From contig CAYXVF010000020.1 in assembly GCA_964468125.1 (NCBI GenBank), positions 4,492-68,491 on the forward strand: a stretch of 64,000 nt of DNA, read 5' to 3'. How positions within the stretch are numbered: position 1 is the stretch's first letter; every line of letters starts with the position of its first letter. The position numbers were made by a program, and so were the translations under genes. The notes beneath the pieces were generated by a model. The model did not search any database, was not told where the DNA came from, and was given only the letters and a program-made list of their open reading frames with translations. This document shows positions 17,250 to 25,161 of this stretch, piece after piece. This DNA comes from CAYXVF01 sp964468125 (GTDB lineage: Bacteria > Myxococcota > XYA12-FULL-58-9 > CAYXVF01).

Positions 17250-18147
17250 ACAGGCGTCCCCCTTCGATCTCCACCACACGGTCCTCCTGCCGGACCTTCC
17301 GCCACTCAAAGTCGAGGTCTCGGAGGGCCAAGGGCTCGGGGCGGTCGACGAGGTCTGCCGCGTGGGCCAGGACACCCAGCAGATCCTGCGGGCGATAGTG
17401 CGTTCTCAGCTCCCGTGCCCCGATGGCGCCGTGAAGCTTCGAAAGCTTCTGGTCGCGGCGTTCGAGGAGCAGGAAATGATGGTGGTGACTCGGGACCGAA
17501 AGGCCTAGGAGCGAGCGCAGACCGTTTTGCACGAGCGTGCTCGTCATGAGGTCGCGCCCGCGAACCACCCGCGTCACCGCCGACGCCTGGTCGTCGACAA
17601 TGGACGCGAGCTGGTAGCTGATCGCACCGTCGCGACGGCGTACCACCGGGTCGCCGAAGGCATCGAGGCGGTGCTCGAGCACCTGTCCTGAGTCGTCGTC
17701 GAGCCGTTCGCGGCGATCCGGCAGCATGACCCGCAGGGGCTCGTCGCTCGCTCGCCAACCTGCGGGCGGAAGCGCGCGTCCTCGACCGCTGTTCCCGTAG
17801 GCCCACGACCCGTCTGGCGCCCGTCTCCCCGCCTCTTTGAGCTGCGAGCGACTCACGCTGCAGGGGTAGAGCACACCGAGCTCCTCGAGCTGCTCCAACG
17901 CCTGTTCGTGCGCGTCACGGTTTCTCGACTGAATCGTTTCCAGGTCGAACTCGAGTCCGAGCCACTGAAGGTCTTCACGCATCTGCGGCAGAAACTCTGG
18001 CCGGCAGCGCTGTGGGTCGAGATCCTCGAAGCGCAGAACTGTCTCCAGACCACGGGAGCGCGCGTCGAGCAGCACTAGCATTGCGGAGAGGAACGTTCCG
18101 GGGTGCGCCTCCCCGGTGGTGGAAGGCGCGAAGCGCGAGCGCGTCAC
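17239..18147 (-). CDS. gluQ: Glutamyl-Q tRNA(Asp) synthetase
   Basis: A paralogue of the glutamyl-tRNA synthetase catalytic core that attaches glutamate to queuosine at position 34 of tRNA-Asp. 302 residues with no anticodon-binding domain, as expected. RFAPSTTGEAHPGTFLSAML (residues 5-24) is the class I HIGH-like region, here with HPG, and KLSKLHGAIGARELR is the KMSKS-equivalent. RFEDLDPQRC is also characteristic. The zinc-binding cysteines usual in this enzyme are only partly evident (YPCSVSR), so zinc binding may be lost. It starts with GTG one base after the PilZ gene's stop, so the two genes are probably one transcript. Its 3' end overlaps ychF. Confidence 0.92.
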   Translation of the reverse strand: MTRSRFAPSTTGEAHPGTFLSAMLVLLDARSRGLETVLRFEDLDPQRCRPEFLPQMREDLQWLGLEFDLETIQSRNRDAHEQALEQLEELGVLYPCSVSRSQLKEAGRRAPDGSWAYGNSGRGRALPPAGWRASDEPLRVMLPDRRERLDDDSGQVLEHRLDAFGDPVVRRRDGAISYQLASIVDDQASAVTRVVRGRDLMTSTLVQNGLRSLLGLSVPSHHHHFLLLERRDQKLSKLHGAIGARELRTHYRPQDLLGVLAHAADLVDRPEPLALRDLDFEWRKVRQEDRVVEIEGGRLFIR

Positions 18148-18148
18148 G

Positions 18149-18811
18149 TCAGCCCTTGCGGCGCGCCGCCAAATCCTGGCGAACCAGCTCCACGAGCTTC
18201 CGAACGTGGAGCGCGGTCGCCCGCTCGTCGATCAGGAACTGAACTCCCATTCCCGGCGAGTCGCCCTGGCGCACCCACATGACTTCTGCATCGATGGAGA
18301 TTGGCTCTGGCCCACTGAGGGTCACAGGCAGGACCGAGTGGACCTCCGCGAGCCTCGAGCTCGCGATGAAGGCGCCCGTGTGGGAGATGTTCTGCGTCCG
18401 TGCGCGCATCTTCGCGCCGCCCATCAAGAGCTCGAGGTCGAGCTGGGCGGGAAAACGGCGGGCGCGCTGCTGAAGCTGTGGGATGGACTCGCCCTTGGCG
18501 AACTTTACCAGTAGATCGCGTGTTCCCGCCTCCTCGGGCAGAAACTCCACTCCGATTCCAGCGGCGAGATTGCGCGAAGCTTTCGAGCGTTTCCAGCGCA
18601 CGACCCCCTTCGAGCTGAAGGTGAGTGCGGGATCGGAGAACGCGACCTCGATGACGACTTGCGTCCCGGAGGGAATGTCGACGTAGCCCGGAACGAAGAG
18701 CGTTCCCACGCCCCGTTCGGTGTAATAGTCGAGAAAGGACTCCGCGGATTTCAGAGGAATCAGAACGGATGGTTTAGAGCTGGTCATCGGAAGTGCTGCG
18801 GCGGTCCCCAT
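18149..18811 (-). CDS. Two-module PilZ domain protein
   Basis: 220 residues with two beta-barrel modules resembling PilZ. The first (about residues 10-105) has the myxobacterial TIGR02266-like layout (YVDIPSGTQVVIEVAFSD, KGVVRWKRSK) but no clear c-di-GMP motif. The second (about 115-215) keeps NISHTGAFIAS, matching the [D/N]xSxxG ligand motif. The preceding arginine motif is only RARRFPAQLDL, lacking the second Arg of RxxxR, so c-di-GMP affinity is uncertain. It probably controls motility or an envelope process as a cytoplasmic adaptor; that is inference. Start taken as ATG at 18811; ATG at 18787 (MTSSKPS) is equally possible, and neither has a clear ribosome-binding site. Cotranscribed with gluQ. 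Confidence 0.82.
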   Translation of the reverse strand: MGTAAALPMTSSKPSVLIPLKSAESFLDYYTERGVGTLFVPGYVDIPSGTQVVIEVAFSDPALTFSSKGVVRWKRSKASRNLAAGIGVEFLPEEAGTRDLLVKFAKGESIPQLQQRARRFPAQLDLELLMGGAKMRARTQNISHTGAFIASSRLAEVHSVLPVTLSGPEPISIDAEVMWVRQGDSPGMGVQFLIDERATALHVRKLVELVRQDLAARRKG

Positions 18812-18951
18812 ACGAGAACTGTTAACACGTTCTTACAATTCCCGGAACCCGGTTTTTTGGAGTACCACGAATCCTGTTCCCGGGGTAGCGACATTGCGTC
18901 ATCGCGCTTCGCCGAGTAACGTCCGCCGTCGATCCGACGCGAGGAGGTCAC

Positions 18952-19698
18952 ATGCACAAGCTCGTTCTACTTCGTCACGGCCAAAGCGCCTGGAACCTCG
19001 AAAACCGCTTCACCGGTTGGACCGATGTGGACCTGACCGACCAAGGCCTCGCCGAGGCCAAGGAGGCCGCGCGTCTGCTACGCGAGGGCGGCTATCGCTT
19101 CGACATCGCCTTTACGTCGGTCTTAAAGCGCGCCATCCGTACCCTTTGGACCGTTCTCGATGAAATGCACATGATGTGGCTACCGGTCGAACGCCACTTC
19201 CGTTTGAACGAACGCCACTACGGTGACCTTCAGGGGCTGAACAAAGCAGAGATGGCGGAGAAGGCAGGCGAGGAGCAAGTCAAAATTTGGCGGCGCAGCT
19301 TTGACGTTCCTCCACCTCCCCTCGCCGATGGCGACGAACGCCTCCCGCACAACGACCCCCGTTACCGAGACATCGACCCGGCGCTCCTGCCGCGCACCGA
19401 AGCACTGAAGCAAACCGTGGAGCGCGTTCTGCCGTTTTGGAACGACCGGATCCGGCCGCAGATCACCGCCGGTCGCAACGTGCTCATCTGCGCGCACGGC
19501 AACTCTCTGCGCGCCCTGGTCAAGCATCTCGACTCGATCAGCGACGAGGAAATCGTGTCCCTGAACATTCCCACCGGTGTCCCCCTGGTCTACGAGCTCG
19601 ACGAAAAGCTCGCGCCCGTGAAGCACTACTACCTGGGTGACGCGGAGAAGGTGAAGGCCGCGGCCGAAGCGGTCGCCGCACAGGGCAAGTCGAAGTAG
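18952..19698 (+). CDS. gpmA: 2,3-bisphosphoglycerate-dependent phosphoglycerate mutase
   Basis: Glycolytic and gluconeogenic enzyme interconverting 3- and 2-phosphoglycerate in the cytoplasm. 248 residues, typical of the cofactor-dependent type. The phosphohistidine motif LLRHGQSAWNLENRFTGW starts at residue 6, with His9 as the catalytic nucleophile. ERHYGDLQGLNKAEMAEK and the second catalytic His in ICAHGNSLRALVKHL complete the active site. A strong AGGAGG site sits a few bases before the ATG. The C-terminal tail (AAAEAVAAQGKSK) is a low-complexity Ala/Lys extension. Expressed alone; neighbours on both sides are on the opposite strand. Confidence 0.97.
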   Translation: MHKLVLLRHGQSAWNLENRFTGWTDVDLTDQGLAEAKEAARLLREGGYRFDIAFTSVLKRAIRTLWTVLDEMHMMWLPVERHFRLNERHYGDLQGLNKAEMAEKAGEEQVKIWRRSFDVPPPPLADGDERLPHNDPRYRDIDPALLPRTEALKQTVERVLPFWNDRIRPQITAGRNVLICAHGNSLRALVKHLDSISDEEIVSLNIPTGVPLVYELDEKLAPVKHYYLGDAEKVKAAAEAVAAQGKSK

Positions 19699-19799
19699 CG
19701 GGTTTCTGTCCGAGGGGTCAGGGCCGCAGGTTCGCCCTTCGCGATGCCGGCTCCGGACTCCTCAGGAGGAACGGTTGGCCGACCGTCCTCGCAGCTGTG

Positions 19800-21089
19800 T
19801 CAGCCTTCCGCTTCCTTTGCTTCTTCTTCCTCGTCTCGGGCGAAGACACTGAGTCGCGTGATGCGCGCGCCGGAGACGTCGTTCACAACCAGCTCATAGC
19901 CTGGAACGGAAACCAGGTCCCCGCGACGCGGGGCGCGCCCGAGCGTATTGAACACGAGCCCGCCGAGCGTATCCCCTGGCTCCGCTGGCACGTCCCAGCT
20001 CGTTTCGCGATTGAAGTCCAAAACCTTCAGGCGTCCGATGGCTTCATAGGCGTCTTCACCGATGGGCTTGATCGCCTGCAGCTCCTCCGCGTCGAACTCG
20101 TCACGGATCTCGCCGACGAGCTCTTCTAGGATGTCCTCCTGGGTGACCAACCCCTCCGTCAGCCCAAATTCGTCCTTCACGATCGCCATGTGCAAGAAGC
20201 CGCGCTGCATGTCCGCGAGGAGGCGAAGAATCGGCTTGCGCTCCGGAACCCGGAGGACCGGCTTCAAGATGCTGTGCAGGTCCGTTCCGCCGCTGCGCTC
20301 GTGGGCGACGAGATCTTTCAGGTGGATGACCCCGACGATGTGGTCGATGTCGTTGCTGTAGACCGGGACGCGCGTGTAGCGCTCTTCGAGCATCTGGTCG
20401 AGGAGCTCCTCCGCGGTCAGCTCGATCGGGAAGGCCGCCATCTCCGCGCGGGAGATCATGATCTCGTCCACGGTCATTTCCGCTGCGTCCGCGACCGCTC
20501 GAATGATCGAGACCGGCGTGTTCGAGTGGTCGTCCTCCGCGTTCTCATCGGGGATCGCGCTCTTGGCGAGCTCCAGGATTTCATCCGGCGACGGACGGAA
20601 GTCAGTGGCCGTTGTCCCGGTGATCATCCGGATCACGGGCTCTACGACCTTTCCGATCACGAAGTGCGCCGGCCGCAAGAGCTGATGCACCAGGTAGAGG
20701 GGAACCGCTACGAAGTAGGAGGCGCTCTTCGGGCTCCGTGCAGCGAGCGCTTTCGGCAACAGCTCGCTGAAGATCAGGACCACGATCGTCATCACGATCG
20801 TCGCGGCGATGACGCCCCGCTCGGGCCCGAGGAGCTGAATGGCCACGGCCGAAGCAACCGCGGAGCCGAGGATATTGACGACATTGTTGCCGAGCAAAAT
20901 CGTGATCAGAAGACGCGACGTATTGCTGATCAAATCGCGCGCAGCGATCACGGACAGGCCGCGCGAGTTTTCGAGATCCCGCTCGACCTCGTGCATGCGG
21001 AGGCGCATCAACGCCGTCTCGCTCCCGGAGAAGAACCCCGAGAGCACCAGACACGCGACGATGATGATGATTTCGGTGACGAGCTCCAT
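19800..21089 (-). CDS. CNNM/CorC-HlyC family membrane protein (hemolysin-related)
   Basis: 429 residues. The N-terminal DUF21/CNNM domain has four hydrophobic segments (about 1-190), including the family signature SGFFSGSETALMRLRMHEVE near residues 18-37. A pair of CBS domains follows (about 205-330; EERYTRVPVYSNDIDHIVGV). A C-terminal CorC_HlyC domain (about 340-422; GDTLGGLVFNTLGRAPRRGD, then VPGYELVV) completes the architecture. Bacterial homologues are Mg2+ or Co2+ exporters or modulators gated by ATP-Mg binding at CBS; the old hemolysin label is misleading. Located in the inner membrane. Transcribed divergently from tsaC. Confidence 0.93.
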   Translation of the reverse strand: MELVTEIIIIVACLVLSGFFSGSETALMRLRMHEVERDLENSRGLSVIAARDLISNTSRLLITILLGNNVVNILGSAVASAVAIQLLGPERGVIAATIVMTIVVLIFSELLPKALAARSPKSASYFVAVPLYLVHQLLRPAHFVIGKVVEPVIRMITGTTATDFRPSPDEILELAKSAIPDENAEDDHSNTPVSIIRAVADAAEMTVDEIMISRAEMAAFPIELTAEELLDQMLEERYTRVPVYSNDIDHIVGVIHLKDLVAHERSGGTDLHSILKPVLRVPERKPILRLLADMQRGFLHMAIVKDEFGLTEGLVTQEDILEELVGEIRDEFDAEELQAIKPIGEDAYEAIGRLKVLDFNRETSWDVPAEPGDTLGGLVFNTLGRAPRRGDLVSVPGYELVVNDVSGARITRLSVFARDEEEEAKEAEG

Positions 21090-21217
21090 GCAGACTCGAG
21101 CCGTCCCTCACCCCTGAGTGCGGGGCCGACCCACACCCTTTCTGCCACGAGCGGGAGGGAACGAAAACCCACATTTACGCGTAGCCAAGCCCTTCGCTTT
21201 GTGTTTGAGGGCGGGGC

Positions 21218-22282
21218 GTGAGCACGGAGATTTTGCCCCCCAGCGAGCGAGCCATTCGGGCGGCTGCCGAACGCCTCCGCGCTGGAGACGTCGTGGCGCT
21301 GCCGACCGAGACGGTCTACGGACTCGCAGGAATCGCCACCCGCGAGGAGGCGGTGGCGCGCATCTTCGAGGTAAAAGAACGGCCGTCATTCGACCCGTTG
21401 ATCGTGCACGTGCCCGACCGGGCGCGCGGCCGACTCCAGGCGATGGTGGATGCGGGCTGGGTGGACCGTGGCCCCCTGGACCAAAACGCGCTCTCGCGCA
21501 CGGAAACCCTCCTCGAGGCCTTTTGGCCTGGCCCTCTCACCCTCGTCTTGCCTGCGGGGCCGGTGATCCCAGGAATCGTCACCAGCGGCCTGGACACGGT
21601 GGCCGTCCGCTCCCCGAATCATTCGGTCTTCCAGGCGGTCCTCGAGGCGGTCGGCGAGCCCTTGGCGGCTCCGAGCGCCAACCGATTTGGCCGGATCAGC
21701 CCGACCTGCGCCGGCGACGTGTTGGAAGAGCTCGCTGGGCGGATTCCGCTGATCATCGACGGCGGCCAAACCGTCGTCGGGGTCGAATCGACCATCGTCC
21801 GCGTCGAGCCCGATGGCGCGCTCACCCTCCTTCGCGCCGGCGGAACGGCCGTCGAAGCGGTCGAAGGGGCGTCAGGTTGCCATTTGCGCGGCGCTGATGC
21901 GCACGACGCGAGCGCTCCGGGACGCCTTCACTCCCACTACGCGCCTGGACACCGCATGTGCCCTCTGCCGGCCCGCGTCACCGAGCTCGACCGCACGACG
22001 GTCCTCGACTTGCTCGCCGACAGCGATCCGCGAGCACCGGTGGGGATCTTGGTGTTCGAGTCCCTGAGCGAACCGGAGCGCGAACGCGTGCGCGCCCTGT
22101 TCCAACGTCCAGTGGAGCTGCGCGAGCTCGGTGCCGATAGCGCCACCGCCGCCCGAGCGCTGTTTCGAAGCATGCGCGAGCTCGACCGCCTGCCCGAAGT
22201 GCACCTCTTTGCCGAACCGGTCACGCGGACCCACGACCTTTGGCCGGCGATCGCGGAGCGCTTGAGTAAAGCGATGGCGTGA
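21218..22282 (+). CDS. tsaC: L-threonylcarbamoyladenylate synthase, Sua5 type
   Basis: Makes threonylcarbamoyl-AMP from threonine, bicarbonate and ATP, the first step of t6A37 modification of ANN-decoding tRNAs. 354 residues: a YrdC catalytic domain (about 1-215) plus the C-terminal Sua5 domain, so it is the long form. Motifs seen: ALPTETVYGLAGIATREEAV, KERPSFDPLIVHV (substrate-binding KxRxxxxPL) and APSANRFGRISPT. The C-terminal domain after about residue 230 contains RLHSHYAPGHRM, the conserved Sua5 linker motif. Starts with GTG after a GAGG-rich stretch. The stop is eight bases before the preferred speA start; tsaC, speA and tatD are probably one operon. Confidence 0.94.
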   Translation: MSTEILPPSERAIRAAAERLRAGDVVALPTETVYGLAGIATREEAVARIFEVKERPSFDPLIVHVPDRARGRLQAMVDAGWVDRGPLDQNALSRTETLLEAFWPGPLTLVLPAGPVIPGIVTSGLDTVAVRSPNHSVFQAVLEAVGEPLAAPSANRFGRISPTCAGDVLEELAGRIPLIIDGGQTVVGVESTIVRVEPDGALTLLRAGGTAVEAVEGASGCHLRGADAHDASAPGRLHSHYAPGHRMCPLPARVTELDRTTVLDLLADSDPRAPVGILVFESLSEPERERVRALFQRPVELRELGADSATAARALFRSMRELDRLPEVHLFAEPVTRTHDLWPAIAERLSKAMA

Positions 22283-22290
22283 GGCAGTGC

Positions 22291-24333
22291 ATGTCCCCCC
22301 TTTCTAAGCGAGGAAACGATGTTATTTTCCCGCGACGTGAGACCCTGGAGTTGGAGAAGCCGTTGAAGTCCGCAGAAAAAGACATTCGGAAGTGGAGCGT
22401 TGCTGACAGTGCCGAGCTCTACCAGGTCAAGGCCTGGGGGCAGGAGTACTTCGGGATCAACCAGCGAGGCGCGCTCACCGTTTCGAGCCCAGACGTCGAC
22501 GGGGAAATCGACATCCTCACGCTCGTCAAGGACTTGGAACGACGCGGCTACGCGACCCCCCTCCTTCTGCGCTTCTCGGACATACTTCGCCACCGAGTGG
22601 CAAAGCTATCTGGCTCCTTCGCCAAAGCGATCGCCGAGTATGAATACAACGGACGCTATCGACCGGTCTTCCCGATCAAAGTGAATCAACAGCGACAAGT
22701 CGTGGAAGAGTTGGTCCGCGTCGGGCACCAATTCGAGCTCGGGCTCGAGGCGGGCAGCAAACCGGAGCTGCTCGTCGCGCTCGCCATGAATGAAAACCAG
22801 AGCGGCCTGACCATCTGCAACGGTTACAAGGACGACGAGTACATAGAGATGGCGCTCTACGCGCAGAAGCTCGGTCGCGAGATCTACCTCGTAGTCGACC
22901 GCTGGGCCGAGATCGATCACATCATCAAGGTCAGTCAGCGGATGGGCATTCGGCCGCGGATCGGCGTTCGCGCACGCCTCTCCACCCGCGGTGCGGGCAA
23001 GTGGGTCGAGTCCACTGGCGACCGATCGAAGTTCGGACTGGCTCCAGCGGAGCTCGTGGCCGCAGTGGAGCGTCTCCGCGAAGCGGACATGCTCGACTGC
23101 CTGCAAATGCTGCACTTTCACATCGGCTCGCAGATCACCGCGATCCGAGCGATCAAGGACGCTCTTCGCGAGTCGAGCCAAATCTACGTGGAGCTCGCAC
23201 GCCTCGGGGCGAACATGAGAATGGTCGACGTGGGGGGAGGTCTCGGTGTCGACTACGACGGCTCGCAGACCAACTTCCATTCGTCGATCAACTACACCAC
23301 CCAGGAGTACGCCAACGACGTGGTGGCCGCGATCCAAGCGGCCTGCGACGAGCGCGAGTTGCCGCACCCTGACCTCGTGAGCGAATCGGGTCGCGCCCTC
23401 GCCGCCCACCACTCACTGTTGGTCTTCAAGGTCCTCGGGACCGATTCGCTGTGGGACAGTGCCCCGCCCCCGAAATTCGTGCCGGACGATGCGCACGAGG
23501 TCCTCAAGGAGAGCTTTGAGGTCCACAAGAACATCAATCGAAAGAACTTTCTCGAAGCCTATCACGACGCCCTCGAGCTCAAGGAGCAGGCGGGGAATCT
23601 CTTCAAGCTAGGCTACCTCGATTTGAACGCGCGCGGCGATTGCGAACGCTTGTTCTGGTCGAGCTGCGCGAAGGTCCAAAAGATCGTCCAGGACCTCGAC
23701 CACCTGCCCGAAGACCTCGAGGGGCTCGAGAAGGCGCTCTCGGACACCTATTATTGCAACTTCTCCGTGTTCCAATCTGCGCCCGACCACTGGGCCGTGG
23801 ACCAGCTCTTCCCCATCATGCCGCTCCACCGCCTCAACGAGCAGCCCCGGAGGCGAGGGATCCTGGCGGACCTGACCTGTGACAGCGACGGCAAGGTCGA
23901 CGAGTTCATCGATCTGCATGACGTGAAGAGCACCCTCGAGCTCCATGCGCTCAACGACGAGCCCTACTACCTCGGCATGTTTCTCGTGGGTGCCTATCAG
24001 GAGATCCTCGGCGACCTTCACAACCTCTTCGGAGACACGAACGCGATCCAGGTTCGCATCGATGACAGTCCGCTCGGCTATCTCATCGACAACGTCGTCG
24101 AAGGCGACACGGTGAGCGAGGTTTTGGGCTACGTGCAGTATGAGAAGCCGGATCTGATGAGGCGTCTTCGCCACATCACGGAGGAGGCGCTTCGCGAAGG
24201 TCGGATCGACATGAAGGAGTCGGCGCGGCTGCGCAAACGCTTCGAGAACGAGCTCTCCGGCTACACCTACCTGGAGACCGAAGAAGAAGACGATCACCCG
24301 GAAGAGGACGTTCCCGAAGCCGCGGCACGATGA
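22291..24333 (+). CDS. speA: Biosynthetic arginine decarboxylase
   Basis: PLP enzyme that converts arginine to agmatine, the entry to putrescine and spermidine synthesis. 680 residues from the ATG at 22291, which has GAGG six bases upstream; the GTG at 22279 lacks such a site, and some homologues begin nearer the WSVADSAELYQVKAWG stretch. The PLP lysine lies in PVFPIKVNQQRQVVEELV (about residues 118-135). KFGLAPAELVAAVERLRE, LHFHIGSQITAI and MVDVGGGLGVDYDGS are the barrel motifs of this fold type III family. The C-terminal domain shows ADLTCDSDGKVDEFI. Size and architecture match E. coli SpeA, not the acid-inducible AdiA type. Overlaps tatD by four bases. Confidence 0.96.
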   Translation: MSPLSKRGNDVIFPRRETLELEKPLKSAEKDIRKWSVADSAELYQVKAWGQEYFGINQRGALTVSSPDVDGEIDILTLVKDLERRGYATPLLLRFSDILRHRVAKLSGSFAKAIAEYEYNGRYRPVFPIKVNQQRQVVEELVRVGHQFELGLEAGSKPELLVALAMNENQSGLTICNGYKDDEYIEMALYAQKLGREIYLVVDRWAEIDHIIKVSQRMGIRPRIGVRARLSTRGAGKWVESTGDRSKFGLAPAELVAAVERLREADMLDCLQMLHFHIGSQITAIRAIKDALRESSQIYVELARLGANMRMVDVGGGLGVDYDGSQTNFHSSINYTTQEYANDVVAAIQAACDERELPHPDLVSESGRALAAHHSLLVFKVLGTDSLWDSAPPPKFVPDDAHEVLKESFEVHKNINRKNFLEAYHDALELKEQAGNLFKLGYLDLNARGDCERLFWSSCAKVQKIVQDLDHLPEDLEGLEKALSDTYYCNFSVFQSAPDHWAVDQLFPIMPLHRLNEQPRRRGILADLTCDSDGKVDEFIDLHDVKSTLELHALNDEPYYLGMFLVGAYQEILGDLHNLFGDTNAIQVRIDDSPLGYLIDNVVEGDTVSEVLGYVQYEKPDLMRRLRHITEEALREGRIDMKESARLRKRFENELSGYTYLETEEEDDHPEEDVPEAAAR

Positions 24334-25073
24334 TCGACGCGATGGCGCACCTCGAGGACCCTCGGGTAGAGGACCCGAGGCGTCTGCTCGAGCGGGCCTA
24401 CCGCTGCGGCATCACCGACGTCATCAACGCCTCTTTTTCCCCAGAACGCACTTTGCCGCCGCTCGAGCGGACCGTTCGCGTCCACCGCTGCACCGGCTTG
24501 CATCCGATGGCAATCGCGCCAGCGTGCTGGCGCTCCCAGCTCGACGCCGTCACCGATGCGTGTCCCGATCACGTGGCGGTGGGTGAAATCGGCCTCGACG
24601 CCCGCGATGGGGCGCCGCCCCTCGACCTGCAGCGCGAGGTCTTCGAACATCAGCTCGCGATCGCACGGATCCAAGAGAAGCCGGTGATCATCCACTGTGT
24701 CCAGGCCTGGGGAGCGTTGCTGAATTGCCTAGAATCCTTCTGGCCACTCAAAGGCATCATCCACGGCTACGGCGGCTCACCGGAGCTCCTCGCGCGGGTG
24801 GCGAAGATCGGGCTGCTGCCGAGTTTTGGGGGCTCCGTGACGCACCCGCGCTTCAAGAAAGCGGTGGCGTCCGCCGTCGCCGCGGAGAGGTTCTGTATCG
24901 AGAGCGACACGCCGGATCATCCGCCGGCCGGCTGCGAACAGAGCGAGCCCGCGGAGCTGCCACGGGTAGTGGAGACGCTGGCCCGCCTTCGGAACGAATC
25001 CGAGCGCTCGGTCGTCGATACGAGCCGAGATGCGGCGCTCTGGGTCTTCGGGATCGGGCGCGAACCGGAATAG
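24330..25073 (+). CDS. TatD-family metal-dependent hydrolase with altered first metal motif
   Basis: 247-residue TIM-barrel hydrolase of the TatD DNase/amidohydrolase superfamily. Later metal ligands are conserved: VGEIGLDARDG (Glu), KPVIIHCVQAWGALL (His), GIIHGYGGSPELL (His) and IESDTPD (Asp). The first motif, normally DxHxH near the N-terminus, reads MIDAMAHLEDP, so the first His is Met. The family's 3'-5' nuclease function needs two metals bound partly by that His pair, so activity may be reduced or altered. ATGA overlap with speA implies translational coupling. It is not the usual tatABCD setting. Whether it acts on DNA, RNA or another substrate cannot be told. Confidence 0.88.
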   Translation: MIDAMAHLEDPRVEDPRRLLERAYRCGITDVINASFSPERTLPPLERTVRVHRCTGLHPMAIAPACWRSQLDAVTDACPDHVAVGEIGLDARDGAPPLDLQREVFEHQLAIARIQEKPVIIHCVQAWGALLNCLESFWPLKGIIHGYGGSPELLARVAKIGLLPSFGGSVTHPRFKKAVASAVAAERFCIESDTPDHPPAGCEQSEPAELPRVVETLARLRNESERSVVDTSRDAALWVFGIGREPE

Positions 25074-25161
25074 ATCGCTGAAATTCCTGGTTTTTTTCTT
25101 TTTTGCGATCGAGTCGGGAGGTTGCTCCCCCTGGCGCGTCGTGAACATTATCTTCTCGCCG

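Noticed and set aside
20190..21221. 343-codon plus-strand frame opposite the CorC/HlyC gene
   Set aside because: Antisense shadow rich in Arg, His and Asp with no domain.
22279..22290. GTG at 22279 as the speA start
   Set aside because: ATG at 22291 has GAGG six bases upstream, while the GTG overlaps the tsaC stop with no suitable site.
25091..25104. Run of T (tttttttctttttt) after the TatD-like gene as a terminator
   Set aside because: No GC-rich stem directly precedes it; a distant gatcgc/gcgatc pair would loop around it. It may instead be a start-region feature of the next gene.
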